Counted from the first letter of the stretch, positions 26,348-35,198 are shown. The stretch is 64,000 nucleotides of DNA from Erysipelotrichaceae bacterium (GCA_012523895.1 JAAYSZ010000029.1:31036-95035), one strand, 5' to 3'. Made by a program: numbers and translations. The notes: generated from the letters alone by a model not told the origin.

Positions 26348-27085
26348 ATGAAAAGATATGTACTAACAAGTAAAATAAAATCTAATCCTTATCAACCAGT
26401 AATTAATTATAGTTTAGAAAATTTAGAAAAAGCTAAAGAATTAGTAAATAATAAAGATTATTCACTTATTTTAAAAAAGGTTGATGATGATTATTTTATA
26501 GTGGTTGGAGAAGATATATTTCAAGCAAGTGAAAATATGGGAGTTTTAGAGCTTGAAGCAATAGTATTAGAAAAAGTTGATGTAGATATTATGGAATATA
26601 TTAATGTAAAAAAATTATCTTCTATTGAAGAAGCGATTTTATATATTAATATAATGAATGATACAAAACTTACTCAAGTACAACTTGCAAAAAAAATAAA
26701 TAAGACACAATCAACAATAGCTAATAAAATAAGGTTATTAAATTTACAACAAGAAGTTCAAGATGGACTTATAGCTAATAAAATAAGTGAAAGACATGGA
26801 AGAAGTTTGTTAGTTTTAGAAGGAGACCAACAGCTTCAAGCTTATAAATATATTTTAAGACACAAGTTAAATGTTAGAGAAAGTGAAAAGTATATTTATG
26901 ATTTAGCAAACAAAAAAAGACAAGCAAAAAAATATCTTACAAAAGGATTTACTAGAAATGTTCAAATTGCAGTTAATAGTATTAATCAATGTTTAGATAT
27001 GATAAAACAATTAGGAATTGAAGTAAGTAATACTTATGATGATAGTGATGAAGAAGTGACAATTACAATCACTTTACCAAAGTAA
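26348..27085 (+). CDS. noc: Nucleoid occlusion protein Noc (ParB-like) with eroded N-terminal domain
   Basis: 245 aa. The central helix-turn-helix and dimer regions are clearly Noc-type: LTQVQLAKKINKTQSTIANK (about 114-133), ISERHGRSLL, and the C-terminal FTRNVQIAVNSINQCLDMIK. The N-terminal ParB/CTPase domain is degenerate: where Spo0J in this genome reads GERRWRA, this protein has GEDIFQA, and no membrane-targeting amphipathic start is seen. Noc normally binds DNA sites and the membrane to keep Z rings off the nucleoid. Loss of the CTP motif would alter spreading. RBS AGAGGG. Confidence 0.85.
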   Translation: MKRYVLTSKIKSNPYQPVINYSLENLEKAKELVNNKDYSLILKKVDDDYFIVVGEDIFQASENMGVLELEAIVLEKVDVDIMEYINVKKLSSIEEAILYINIMNDTKLTQVQLAKKINKTQSTIANKIRLLNLQQEVQDGLIANKISERHGRSLLVLEGDQQLQAYKYILRHKLNVRESEKYIYDLANKKRQAKKYLTKGFTRNVQIAVNSINQCLDMIKQLGIEVSNTYDDSDEEVTITITLPK

Positions 27086-27097
27086 AAGAGGAATAAT

Positions 27098-27877
27098 ATG
27101 GGAAAAATAATCGCAGTAGCAAATCAAAAAGGTGGAGTTGGAAAAACAACAACTAGTATAAATTTATCGGCAGGTCTTGCATATTTTGGCAAGAAGGTTT
27201 TATTAGTGGATTTTGATCCTCAGGGAAATTCCACACAGGGTATTGGAGCTAATAAGGTTGGTTTTAATAAAACTATTTATGATGTACTAATGGAAAATAC
27301 TCCAATAAAAGATGCAAAAGTCACATTGAAAATGCCTCCTTTAGATGTATTACCCGCAAATATTAGCCTTGCAGGAGCTGATGTGACAATGTCTGAATAT
27401 AAGGTAGGAAGAGAAGCCTTACTTAGAGATAAACTTTCACCAATTAAACATGAATATGATTTTATTATCATTGATTGTCCACCATCTTTAGGTTTATTAA
27501 ACACTAATGCTTTAACTGCAGCTGATAGTGTAATAATTCCTGTTCAATGTGAGTATTTTGCATTAGAGGGATTAACTCAGTTATTAAGCACTATTAGAAT
27601 AGTTCAAAGAATGTTTAATAAGTCTTTAATTATTGAAGGAATATTACTTACTATGTTTGATGCTAGAACTAAATTGTCAGTTGAGGTTCAACAAGAAGTT
27701 AGAAAGTATTTTAGAGAAAGAGTATATAAAAGCTATATACCTAGAAATGTAAAACTTTCTGAAGCTCCTGGTAATGAACAATCAATTTTTGAATATGATA
27801 CTAGAAGTGAAGGCGCAAAAGCATATGCATCTTTAGTTAAAGAAGTTATGACTCAAAATGCAAAGGAGTTTAGATAA
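27098..27877 (+). CDS. soj: Chromosome partitioning ATPase Soj (ParA)
   Basis: 259 aa. Deviant Walker A KGGVGKTTTS (about 10-19), DFDPQGNSTQG, and IIIDCPPSLG as Walker B, all complete. With Spo0J and parS it segregates origins; in B. subtilis the monomer/dimer switch also controls DnaA. RBS AAGAGGA 7 nt before ATG. Overlaps spo0J by one base (TAATG). Confidence 0.96.
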   Translation: MGKIIAVANQKGGVGKTTTSINLSAGLAYFGKKVLLVDFDPQGNSTQGIGANKVGFNKTIYDVLMENTPIKDAKVTLKMPPLDVLPANISLAGADVTMSEYKVGREALLRDKLSPIKHEYDFIIIDCPPSLGLLNTNALTAADSVIIPVQCEYFALEGLTQLLSTIRIVQRMFNKSLIIEGILLTMFDARTKLSVEVQQEVRKYFRERVYKSYIPRNVKLSEAPGNEQSIFEYDTRSEGAKAYASLVKEVMTQNAKEFR

Positions 27878-28752
27878 TGGGTAAAAAAGATGATAAAAAA
27901 AGACTGGGTAGAGGGCTAGAAGCTATTTTTGGGGATGACATCAGCAATTTATTAGAAGAAATTCAAGAAGGTGGAGATGGAAAAAGACAAATTGAAGTTA
28001 ACGTTGATGAAATAAGACCAAATCCATTTCAACCTAGAAAAGAATTTGATGAAAAATCTTTGAAAGAATTAAGCGACTCTATAAAAGAACATGGTATTTT
28101 TACTGCATTAATTGTTAGAAAAAGTGTAACAGGTTATGAAATAATCGCAGGAGAGAGAAGATGGAGAGCCGCAAAAATGGCAAACCTTTCTACTGTTCCT
28201 TGTGTAGTATATGAATTTGATGATTCTCAAATGATGGAAATTTCTATTTTAGAAAATATTCAAAGAGAAGATTTAAATCCAATTGAAGAAGCAAATGCTT
28301 ATAAAAATTTAATGGATAGATTAGGTTATACTCAAGAAAAACTTGCGAAAAGAGTAGGAAAGACAAGAGAATATTGTGCAAATATGCTTAGGTTGTTAAA
28401 TCTTCCAAAGAGTGTACAAGATTTAGTTGTTAATAAGGAATTAACCATGTCTCATGCTAGACCGTTATTGTCATTAAATAATGATGATATGATTTATGAT
28501 GTAGCACTTAAAATTATTGATGAAAAAATGTCAGTAAGACAAGTTGAAAAGTTAATGAAAGATTTAGATCCTAATAAAGCATTAAAGAAGAAAAAAATAA
28601 AAGTAATAGATCCTAATTTAAAGTATGTTGAAGATTTATTTAGAGATAAGCTTCAAACAAAAGTTAGCGTTGATAATAAACAAATCATAATTAAATATAG
28701 TGATGTCGATGATTTAAATAGAATATTAGATTTATTAGGAGTTATTGAATAA
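27877..28752 (+). CDS. spo0J: Centromere-binding CTPase Spo0J (ParB)
   Basis: 291 aa. N-terminal CTP-binding motifs intact: NPFQPRKEFD (about 51), GYEIIAGERRWRAA (about 86-99), ENIQREDLNPIEEA (about 126). Helix-turn-helix GYTQEKLAKRVGKTREYCAN about 150-169, then the dimerisation tail. Loads SMC and recruits Soj at parS; a perfect parS lies at 1318. Unlike the adjacent Noc, it keeps all catalytic residues. Followed by a terminator, so it closes the operon. Confidence 0.96.
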   Translation: MGKKDDKKRLGRGLEAIFGDDISNLLEEIQEGGDGKRQIEVNVDEIRPNPFQPRKEFDEKSLKELSDSIKEHGIFTALIVRKSVTGYEIIAGERRWRAAKMANLSTVPCVVYEFDDSQMMEISILENIQREDLNPIEEANAYKNLMDRLGYTQEKLAKRVGKTREYCANMLRLLNLPKSVQDLVVNKELTMSHARPLLSLNNDDMIYDVALKIIDEKMSVRQVEKLMKDLDPNKALKKKKIKVIDPNLKYVEDLFRDKLQTKVSVDNKQIIIKYSDVDDLNRILDLLGVIE

Positions 28753-28776
28753 AACAAGCCAATATGGTTTGTTTTT
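28752..28776 (+). terminator. Intrinsic terminator after spo0J
   Basis: AAACAAGCC (28752-28760) pairs with GGTTTGTTT (28766-28774) around AATAT; T-tract follows. Confidence 0.82.
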
Positions 28777-28799
28777 ACTTTGGATAAATAGCACTTTAA

Positions 28800-28828
28800 T
28801 TGTATTTTAGTAACTATTAACCTATTAT
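28800..28828 (+). promoter_or_regulatory. Promoter of flavodiiron-rubredoxin operon
   Basis: TTGTAT (28800-28805), 17-bp spacer, TATTAT (28823-28828), then RBS TGAGGTGA and ATG at 28846. Confidence 0.65.
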
Positions 28829-28845
28829 ATTGATGAGGTGATTTT

Positions 28846-30045
28846 ATGGAAATTTTAGAGTTAAAAAAAGATCTACATTGGTGTGGAGTTCAAGATCCAG
28901 AATTAAAAGTTTTTGATGTAATAATGGAAACAAAATATGGGACTTCATATAATTCATACTTTTTAAAAGGAAGTGAAAAATCTGTATTATTTGAAACAGT
29001 TAAAGAACCTTTCTTTGATGAATACATAGAAGCATTAAGTAAGCTTACTGATATAAGTAAAATAGATTATTTAATTGTAAGTCATACTGAATTAGACCAT
29101 GCAGGAAGTATAGAAAAGTTTTTAGATATAAATCCAGATATAGTTATTGTTGCTTCTAATATTGCGATTAATTTTTTAAAGAATATTGTAGAAAGAGATT
29201 TTAAAAGTCAAGCAGTTAAAGATAATGATGAGTTAAGTTTAGGTGATAAAACATTAAGGTTTATTGTAGCGCCTAACTTACATTGGCCTGATACAATATT
29301 TACTTATTGGGTAGAAGAAAAAACATTATTTTCTTGTGATGCTTTTGGTGAACATTATAGTTTTGATGGTGTTTTAAAAAGCAAGTTAACTGATCAAGAA
29401 GGTTATGAAGATTCATTTAAATATTACTATGATATGATTATGGGTCCTTTTACATTCCCTCATGTAACTAATGCGATGAAAAAAATTGAAGGATTAGAAA
29501 TTGATTATATTTGTCCAGGACATGGTCCAGTATTAGATGTTGATGTTGATTATGCATTAGATAAATACAAGAAGTGGAGCACACCTGTAGTTAAGGATAA
29601 AAAGAAAGTTGTAATTGCATATGTTAGTGCATATGGATATACTAAAACTTTAGCTGAAGAAATATATAAGGGAATCAATTCATTAGGTGAATTAGATGTT
29701 GTTATGTATGATGTTGAAAAGACAGATACAGCATTATTAGATAGTGAACTTGCAAGTTCTGATGGGTTTTTATTAGGAACTCCAACTATTGTAGGTCAAC
29801 CGCTTAAACCAGTATATGAACTTACATTAAATATGTTTGCGCCAATATATAGAGGTAAATATGCAAGTGCGTTTGGAAGTTATGGATGGAGTGGAGAAGC
29901 GGTACCATACTTACTTGAAAGATTTAAGCAACTTCAACTTAAAACAGTTGATGGTTTAAGAGTAAAATTTAAACCATTTAAAGAAGATTTAGAAAACGCA
30001 TATGAATTTGGAATAGAGTTTGGAAAAACTGTTTTAAATAAATAG
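28846..30045 (+). CDS. A-type flavodiiron protein (oxygen/NO reductase)
   Basis: Reduces O2 to water or NO to N2O, protecting anaerobes. 399 aa: metallo-beta-lactamase-like diiron domain with HTELDHAGS (about 80-88), later HWPDT and CPGHGP, then a flavodoxin domain from about 248 ([18 protein letters not shown] as FMN-binding start, GTPTIVGQP). The neighbouring rubredoxin, 14 nt downstream, is the expected electron donor. Distinguishing O2 from NO preference is not possible from sequence alone. Confidence 0.95.
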   Translation: MEILELKKDLHWCGVQDPELKVFDVIMETKYGTSYNSYFLKGSEKSVLFETVKEPFFDEYIEALSKLTDISKIDYLIVSHTELDHAGSIEKFLDINPDIVIVASNIAINFLKNIVERDFKSQAVKDNDELSLGDKTLRFIVAPNLHWPDTIFTYWVEEKTLFSCDAFGEHYSFDGVLKSKLTDQEGYEDSFKYYYDMIMGPFTFPHVTNAMKKIEGLEIDYICPGHGPVLDVDVDYALDKYKKWSTPVVKDKKKVVIAYVSAYGYTKTLAEEIYKGINSLGELDVVMYDVEKTDTALLDSELASSDGFLLGTPTIVGQPLKPVYELTLNMFAPIYRGKYASAFGSYGWSGEAVPYLLERFKQLQLKTVDGLRVKFKPFKEDLENAYEFGIEFGKTVLNK

Positions 30046-30059
30046 AAAGGGAGAAAATT

Positions 30060-30218
30060 ATGGAAAAATATATATGTCCTTGTGGTTATGTTTATGACCC
30101 AGCAATTGGTGATCCAGAAAGTGGAATAGAACCAAATACATCATTTGATGATGTTCCAGAAGATTGGGTTTGTCCAGTATGTGGAGCGCCAAAAGAAATA
30201 TTTGAATCAATTGGATAA
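30060..30218 (+). CDS. Rubredoxin with CxC first knuckle
   Basis: 52 aa: an iron-cysteine electron carrier. RBS AAAGGGAG. Family body is clear: [29 protein letters not shown]. The second knuckle is a normal CPVCG, but the first reads ICPCGY, i.e. Cys-x-Cys where rubredoxins normally have Cys-x-x-Cys. The gap is in the DNA (TGT CCT TGT GGT) and does not disturb the frame. Probably donates electrons to the flavodiiron protein just upstream. Confidence 0.9.
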   Translation: MEKYICPCGYVYDPAIGDPESGIEPNTSFDDVPEDWVCPVCGAPKEIFESIG

Positions 30219-30239
30219 AAGCCTGTGAAGGCTTTTTCT
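30217..30239 (+). terminator. Intrinsic terminator after rubredoxin
   Basis: AAAAGCC (30217-30223) and GGCTTTT (30230-30236) with loop TGTGAA; T-run follows and overlaps the stop codon. Confidence 0.85.
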
Positions 30240-30286
30240 TTTGGTTTTATAAAGATATGATAAACTTATAATGAAAGAGGAATTAT

Positions 30287-31612
30287 ATGTTTAGTGAAAC
30301 AATTGTAGCTGTATCTACACCTATGCAAGAAGGTGCTATATCTATTATTAGGTTAAGTGGACCTGATGCTTTTAGTATTGTTAATAAGATATTTAATAAG
30401 GATTTAAGTAATAAACCTAGCCACACAATTACATATGGAATGATTGTTGATCAAGATGGTGAAGATGTTGATGAAGTATTAGTTAGTATATTTAGAAGCC
30501 CTAGAAGCTATACCATGGAAGATGTGATTGAAATAAATTGTCATGGTGGAGTATTTGTGACTAAGACAATTCTTGGTTTATGTATTGGTAATGGTGCAAG
30601 ACTTGCTAGACCTGGTGAATTTACTGAAAGAGCATTTTTAAATGGAAGAATTGATTTAACTCAAGCTGAAGGTATTAATGATTTAATTACTGCAACAAAT
30701 AAAACAGACGCAAAAAATGCGATTAATTCAATGAAGGGAAGTGTTACTAGATTAATAACTCCTTTAATTGATGATTTATTACAAATAATTGCGAATATTG
30801 AAGTTAATATAGATTATCCAGAATATGATGATGTAGATATACTTAGTCAAGAAGTTGTTTTACCTATGGCAAAATCATGGAGAAAAAGAATTGACGAGAT
30901 AATTATTAAGGCTCAAAATTCTATGATTGTAAAAGATGGTGTTGATACTGTTATATTAGGTAAACCAAATGTAGGAAAAAGTAGTTTGTTAAATGCTTTA
31001 TTAGAAGAAGATAAGGCTATTGTGACAGATATTGAAGGTACTACTAGAGATCTTGTTGAAGGTAGAATTAGATTAAGTAATATTACTTTAAATTTAGTTG
31101 ATACTGCAGGGATAAGAGAAACTAAAGATAAAGTTGAACAAATTGGAATCGCAAAAAGTTTAGATGCATTATCCAAAGCGCAATTAGTCATTGTTGTTTT
31201 AGATGCATCTACAGATTTAGACAAATCTGATAAGAAATTATTAGAGATTACAAAAGATTATGATAGGATTATTGTTTATAATAAATCAGATATTAGAAAA
31301 ACAGACAATTTAAGTATTTCCGCATTAAATAATGATGTTAGTGAATTAATTAAAGTTATTGAAGAAAAATATGAAAAACAAATTTTAGCTAGTAATGAAA
31401 GTACATTAAATAATGAAAGACAAATAGGACTTGCAATTTCCGCAAGAAATTCTATGGATGAAGTTATTAATATGCTTGAAGATAATGTTGAACTTGATTT
31501 AGTCACAATAGATTTACAAAAATCTTATAATTCTTTAAAAGAGATTATTGGGGAAACATCAAGAGAAGATTTAATTGATGCATTATTTAGTAAATTTTGT
31601 TTAGGTAAATAG
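30287..31612 (+). CDS. mnmE: tRNA modification GTPase MnmE
   Basis: 441 aa. Works with MnmG (7331) on U34 of tRNAs. N-terminal THF-binding domain (AAVSTPMQEGAISIIRLSG-like start), G domain inserted at about 215-370 with GKPNVGKSSLLNALL (about 225), DTAGIRET as G3, NKSD as G4, and the C-terminal CLGK that carries the catalytic Cys. RBS AAAGAGG. A TATAAT at 30267-30272 is a likely -10, giving a very short leader. Confidence 0.96.
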   Translation: MFSETIVAVSTPMQEGAISIIRLSGPDAFSIVNKIFNKDLSNKPSHTITYGMIVDQDGEDVDEVLVSIFRSPRSYTMEDVIEINCHGGVFVTKTILGLCIGNGARLARPGEFTERAFLNGRIDLTQAEGINDLITATNKTDAKNAINSMKGSVTRLITPLIDDLLQIIANIEVNIDYPEYDDVDILSQEVVLPMAKSWRKRIDEIIIKAQNSMIVKDGVDTVILGKPNVGKSSLLNALLEEDKAIVTDIEGTTRDLVEGRIRLSNITLNLVDTAGIRETKDKVEQIGIAKSLDALSKAQLVIVVLDASTDLDKSDKKLLEITKDYDRIIVYNKSDIRKTDNLSISALNNDVSELIKVIEEKYEKQILASNESTLNNERQIGLAISARNSMDEVINMLEDNVELDLVTIDLQKSYNSLKEIIGETSREDLIDALFSKFCLGK

Positions 31613-31614
31613 AA

Positions 31615-32022
31615 GTGGAAGTATTTTTAAAAAGGCTTTATGCATTAATAATTGACTATGCAATTGTTTATGTTCCATCCTTTTTACTTGGATGGGTTTT
31701 AAAGGACTTTTTAGTTGGTTTTGAAAATAAGTTTTTATTATGGTTAAGAGAATATTTTATTTTTATTTTAATATTTATTATTTATACATTTTTTATGGAA
31801 TATAAATATAGAAATACAATTGGTAAAAATTATTTAAGATTAAAAGTAGTTTATGATAAGAAAAATATTTTAAATATATTAATTAGAGCTTTTATTAAAG
31901 CAATAAGCATTACTGCTTTTTATGGATCTATTAGTGTACTTTCAGGAATAATTATGATTCTTTTTAATCCAGAAATGTCAATACATGATTATATTGTAGG
32001 GAGTAAGGTATGTATAAAGTAG
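31615..32022 (+). CDS. RDD-family small membrane protein
   Basis: 135 aa from GTG at 31615, 2 nt after mnmE. Starts FLKRLYALIIDYAIVYVPS, with the Arg...Asp pair that defines RDD domains, then two more hydrophobic stretches (about 45-65 and 90-115). RDD proteins are poorly understood; some act as sodium/proton antiporters. The GTG start has no strong RBS, so translation is probably coupled to mnmE. It overlaps tatD by 13 bp. Confidence 0.78.
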   Translation: MEVFLKRLYALIIDYAIVYVPSFLLGWVLKDFLVGFENKFLLWLREYFIFILIFIIYTFFMEYKYRNTIGKNYLRLKVVYDKKNILNILIRAFIKAISITAFYGSISVLSGIIMILFNPEMSIHDYIVGSKVCIK

Positions 32023-32780
32023 GTTGGTTAGATAGTCATGCACATATATGTGGAAAAGAGTTTAAAGATGATTTAGATAAAGTAATACAAAATGCAAAAG
32101 ATAATGGACTTGTAAAAATAATGATTATTTGTAGTGATTTATCTGAAGTTGAAAAAGCATTAGAGCTTGCGACTAATGATGAAATGTTTGATGTTGCAGT
32201 TGGTCTTCATCCTAATGATCAAAAGTTTTTGACTGATAAGGATTGGGATTTGTTTTATGAGTATGCTCATAATGAAAAAATAATAGCTATTGGTGAAATA
32301 GGACTAGATTATCATTGGCATAAAGATAATGTTGAAAAACAAAAAGAGCTTTTTATTAAGCAAATAAAACTAGCAAAGAATTTAAACAAACCAATTATTG
32401 TTCATTCTAGAGATGCAATGAAAGATACTTATGATATTTTAAAGGAACATAAATGTAAAGGAGTTATGCATTGTTATTCTGGCAGTTATGAAATGGCAAA
32501 GGAATTTACAAAGCTTGGTTATTATATTTCTTTGGCAGGACCAGTTACATTTAAAAATGCTGCTAAACCTAAAGAAGTTGCTTTAAAAGTTGATATAAAT
32601 AAACTATTAATTGAAACAGATTGTCCTTATTTAACACCAGTTCCTTTTAGAGGAAAAAGGAATGAACCAATGTATGTAAAACATATTGGAAAATACATTT
32701 CTGAACTAAGAAATATTGAAGAAAATGAGTTAAAAGAACACATTTGTGAGAACTATAACATTTTGTTTAAAAAGTTTTAG
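32010..32780 (+). CDS. tatD: TatD-family metal-dependent deoxyribonuclease
   Basis: 256 aa. Metal-binding DSHAHI (about 8-13), GEIGLDYHW with Glu (about 94), HSRDAM, MHCYSGSYEMA and ETDCPYLTPVPFRGKRN at the end: a complete TatD set. RBS GGAGTAAGG lies inside the RDD gene. Neighbour rnmV and rsmA follow the B. subtilis order (tatD-rnmV-rsmA), with a candidate small RNA inserted here between tatD and rnmV. Confidence 0.95.
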   Translation: MYKVGWLDSHAHICGKEFKDDLDKVIQNAKDNGLVKIMIICSDLSEVEKALELATNDEMFDVAVGLHPNDQKFLTDKDWDLFYEYAHNEKIIAIGEIGLDYHWHKDNVEKQKELFIKQIKLAKNLNKPIIVHSRDAMKDTYDILKEHKCKGVMHCYSGSYEMAKEFTKLGYYISLAGPVTFKNAAKPKEVALKVDINKLLIETDCPYLTPVPFRGKRNEPMYVKHIGKYISELRNIEENELKEHICENYNILFKKF

Positions 32781-32807
32781 TAAAAGCTTTTAAAATGGCT
32801 GTTTTAT

Positions 32808-32816
32808 TGTTATAAT
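32808..32816 (+). promoter_or_regulatory. Extended -10 promoter of candidate small RNA
   Basis: TGTTATAAT, 28 nt after the tatD stop; predicted start about 32823, just before the first hairpin. Confidence 0.65.
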
Positions 32817-32822
32817 TAAGTA

Positions 32823-32912
32823 ACGAACAGTAGTTCGTATAGAGGAACAGAACATTCCCCGTAGGTGTCCTCTATTAGACGTTGTGCACATTCCCCGTAC
32901 AACGTCTTTTTT
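32823..32912 (+). ncRNA. Candidate small regulatory RNA with two C-rich loops
   Basis: About 90 nt with its own promoter and terminator. Hairpin 1: CGAAC-AGTA-GTTCG (32824-32837). Hairpin 2: 32839-32875, ten pairs with one bulged A, 16-nt loop. Hairpin 3: GACGTTGTGC/GTACAACGTC (32878-32906), 9-nt loop, then six T as terminator. Both large loops contain the identical 12-mer ACATTCCCCGTA (32852-32863 and 32888-32899; the second extends into the stem). Firmicute sRNAs often present CCCC loops to pair with Shine-Dalgarno sequences. No coding potential is evident. I do not recognise an Rfam family. It may alternatively be a cis leader for rnmV. Confidence 0.65.
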
Positions 32913-32926
32913 GTTATAATTATCTT

Positions 32927-33448
32927 ATGAAAATTAAAGAAGTGATAGTAGTTGAAGGAAAAAATGATACTAATAAACTTAAGAGTTACTTTGATTGTGA
33001 TACTATTGAAACTCATGGTACATGTCTTAGTGACTTTACTATTTCATTAATAAAAAGATTAAATGAAACTAGAGGTGTTATAGTATTTTGTGATCCTGAT
33101 AGTCCAGGAGATTACATAAGAAATAAGTTAAATGAAAAAATACCTGGATTAAAACATGCATTTATATTAAAAGAAGATGGAAGAACTGATAAAAAAGTTG
33201 GAATAGAACATGCAAGTAAAAGCGTTCTTGAAAAAGCATTAAAAAATGTGGTTACTTATAAAGAAACACAAAGTAATATTTCTATGGAAGATATGTTTGA
33301 ATTAGGTTTATGTGGCAGTAGTAATAGTAGTGCTAAAAGAGATATAGTAAGTAAAAAATTTAATTTAGGAAAAGCTAATTGTAAAACTTTACTAAAAAGA
33401 ATCAATATGTTAGGTTTAACTATTAATCAAATAAAAGAGGTGCTTTGA
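32927..33448 (+). CDS. rnmV: Ribonuclease M5 (5S rRNA maturation)
   Basis: 173 aa Toprim nuclease that trims 5S rRNA precursors with ribosomal protein L18. VVEGKNDTNKL (about 8-18) and CDPDSPGDYIRN (about 58-69) carry the catalytic Glu and DxD residues. The ATG at 32927 has no Shine-Dalgarno; TGTTATAAT (-10 at 32915-32920) ends 6 nt before it, so the mRNA is probably leaderless. The T-tract of the upstream RNA terminator overlaps this promoter. Stop overlaps the rsmA start (TGATG). Confidence 0.93.
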   Translation: MKIKEVIVVEGKNDTNKLKSYFDCDTIETHGTCLSDFTISLIKRLNETRGVIVFCDPDSPGDYIRNKLNEKIPGLKHAFILKEDGRTDKKVGIEHASKSVLEKALKNVVTYKETQSNISMEDMFELGLCGSSNSSAKRDIVSKKFNLGKANCKTLLKRINMLGLTINQIKEVL

Positions 33449-34293
33449 TGATTGCAACAGCTAAAAAGACAAATGAAATTATAAATAAATATAATTTGAA
33501 AATAAAAAAAGGATTTGGTCAAAATTTTATTATCGAACCAGGAATTGTTGAAAAAATTGCAAGATTATCTAATTGTGAAGGTATTGCAGTTATTGAAATT
33601 GGTCCTGGAATAGGTGCTTTAACACAACAACTTGCAATACTTTCAAAAAAAGTTGTTTCTTATGAAATTGATAAAAGTTTAATACCTGTATTGAAAGATA
33701 CATTATCAGATTATGAAAATGTACAAATAATAAACGAAGATTTTTTAAATGTTAATTTGAAAGAAATTAGTGATAAGTTAATTAATAAATATGGAAATGT
33801 AGTTGTATGTGCTAATCTTCCTTATTATGTAACTACGCCAATTTTATTTAAAATTTTTGAAAGTAATACAAGAATTGATACTATTACAGTAATGGTTCAA
33901 AAAGAGGTTGCGGATAGGTTTAATGCGAGTGTTTCAAGTAGTGATTATAATGCATTAAGTGTAATTACTCAGTATTTATATGATGTTAAAATATTAATGA
34001 AAGTTAATAAGAACGTGTTTAATCCTAAGCCTAAAGTTGATTCTGCAGTGATTCAATTTGTAAAGAAAGATTTTATAGAAGAAATTGATAGATATAAGTT
34101 CTTTGAATTTGTAAAAGCATGTTTTAAACAAAGAAGGAAGACATTAAATAATAATTTAAAAGAATATATTAATGATAGTGATATTATTGAAAATATTTAT
34201 TTAAAAACAAATGTAGATAAAAACATAAGAGCTCAACAATTAAGTTTAGATAAATTTATTGAAATGTATAAGGTATATGAGGAATTGTTATGA
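33448..34293 (+). CDS. rsmA: 16S rRNA dimethyladenosine transferase
   Basis: 281 aa; dimethylates A1518 and A1519 of 16S rRNA. Start ATG 33448 with AGAGG 7 nt before it. GFGQNFI near the N-terminus, SAM motif EIGPGIGALTQQL (about 50-62), catalytic NLPYYVTTP (about 123), and the C-terminal RRKTLNNNL. The Erm methylases share the fold, but the housekeeping context (rnmV, ispE) supports RsmA/KsgA. Overlaps ispE by 4 bp (ATGA). Confidence 0.95.
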   Translation: MIATAKKTNEIINKYNLKIKKGFGQNFIIEPGIVEKIARLSNCEGIAVIEIGPGIGALTQQLAILSKKVVSYEIDKSLIPVLKDTLSDYENVQIINEDFLNVNLKEISDKLINKYGNVVVCANLPYYVTTPILFKIFESNTRIDTITVMVQKEVADRFNASVSSSDYNALSVITQYLYDVKILMKVNKNVFNPKPKVDSAVIQFVKKDFIEEIDRYKFFEFVKACFKQRRKTLNNNLKEYINDSDIIENIYLKTNVDKNIRAQQLSLDKFIEMYKVYEELL

Positions 34294-35129
34294 GAGAAAA
34301 TGCATATGCAAAGATAAATCTTAGTTTAGACGTAGTAAGTAGAAGAGAAGATGGATATCATGAATTGTCTATGATAATGGTTCCTTTACATTTTTATGAT
34401 GTTTTAGAGATGGATATATCAAAAGAGATGGAAATAAAACAAAATATTGGATATATTCCTAAGGACGAAAATCATACAGTTTTAAAAGCTATAAAAGTAT
34501 TAAGAGATGAATTTAAATTTAAAGAAAATTTTACAATTAATTTAATAAAACATATTCCAACTCAAGCTGGATTAGCTGGAGGTAGTGCAGATGCTGCGGC
34601 AGCTATGAGGTTAGTTAAAAAGCTGTTGAAATTAAATGTAAGTGATGAAAAAATGATTAAATTGGCTAAAAAAGTTGGTGCAGATGTTCCATTTTGTTAT
34701 ATGAATAAACCTGCAATGGTAAGTGGTATTGGTGAAAAGCTTCATTTTTTTAAAGTTAATACGGATTTTAATATACTTTTAGTTAAACCCAAAAAAGGAG
34801 TTTCAACTAAAGTTGCATTTAGTAAATTAGATTTAAATAAATGTGATCATCCTAATATATTTGCAATGAAAAAAGCACTAATAAGTAATGACTATGAAGG
34901 TGTAATTAATAATTTAAGTAACTCCTTAGAACAACCATCTTTTAATTTAGTGCCTGCAATTAAAGATATTAAAGAGGATATGATTAGATTAGGGATGGAT
35001 GGAGCTTTAATGTCTGGTTCTGGATCTACTGTATTTGGACTTACTAGAGATATTGAAACTCTTGAAAGAGTTAATAAGTATTTTAAAGATAAAAAACTAT
35101 TTACTAGAAAAACAGTCATAAAAAAATAA
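34290..35129 (+). CDS. ispE: 4-diphosphocytidyl-2-C-methyl-D-erythritol kinase
   Basis: 279 aa GHMP kinase of the non-mevalonate isoprenoid pathway. AYAKINLSLDV start, ATP loop PTQAGLAGGSADAAAA (about 90-105), DVPFCY, and GSGSTVFGL near the C-terminus. Implies isoprenoid (undecaprenyl) synthesis via MEP. Translationally coupled to rsmA. Terminated by the hairpin at 35130. Confidence 0.95.
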   Translation: MRENAYAKINLSLDVVSRREDGYHELSMIMVPLHFYDVLEMDISKEMEIKQNIGYIPKDENHTVLKAIKVLRDEFKFKENFTINLIKHIPTQAGLAGGSADAAAAMRLVKKLLKLNVSDEKMIKLAKKVGADVPFCYMNKPAMVSGIGEKLHFFKVNTDFNILLVKPKKGVSTKVAFSKLDLNKCDHPNIFAMKKALISNDYEGVINNLSNSLEQPSFNLVPAIKDIKEDMIRLGMDGALMSGSGSTVFGLTRDIETLERVNKYFKDKKLFTRKTVIKK

Positions 35130-35160
35130 AAAACTATGGATTTCCATAGTTTTGTTTTTT
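35130..35160. terminator. Bidirectional terminator between ispE and cspA
   Basis: AAAACTATGG (35130-35139) pairs with CCATAGTTTT (35144-35153). T-rich on both strands, so it can end ispE (+) and the cold-shock gene (-). Confidence 0.82.
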
Positions 35161-35198
35161 ACTAACACTGAAACTTTAATATAAACTAAGCGATTTAA

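Noticed and set aside
32816..33016. 66-codon minus-strand ORF with a repeated YGEC motif
   Set aside because: The repeat is the reverse complement of the 12-mer in the RNA loops; the frame runs across hairpins, a terminator and the start of rnmV, with no ribosome site.
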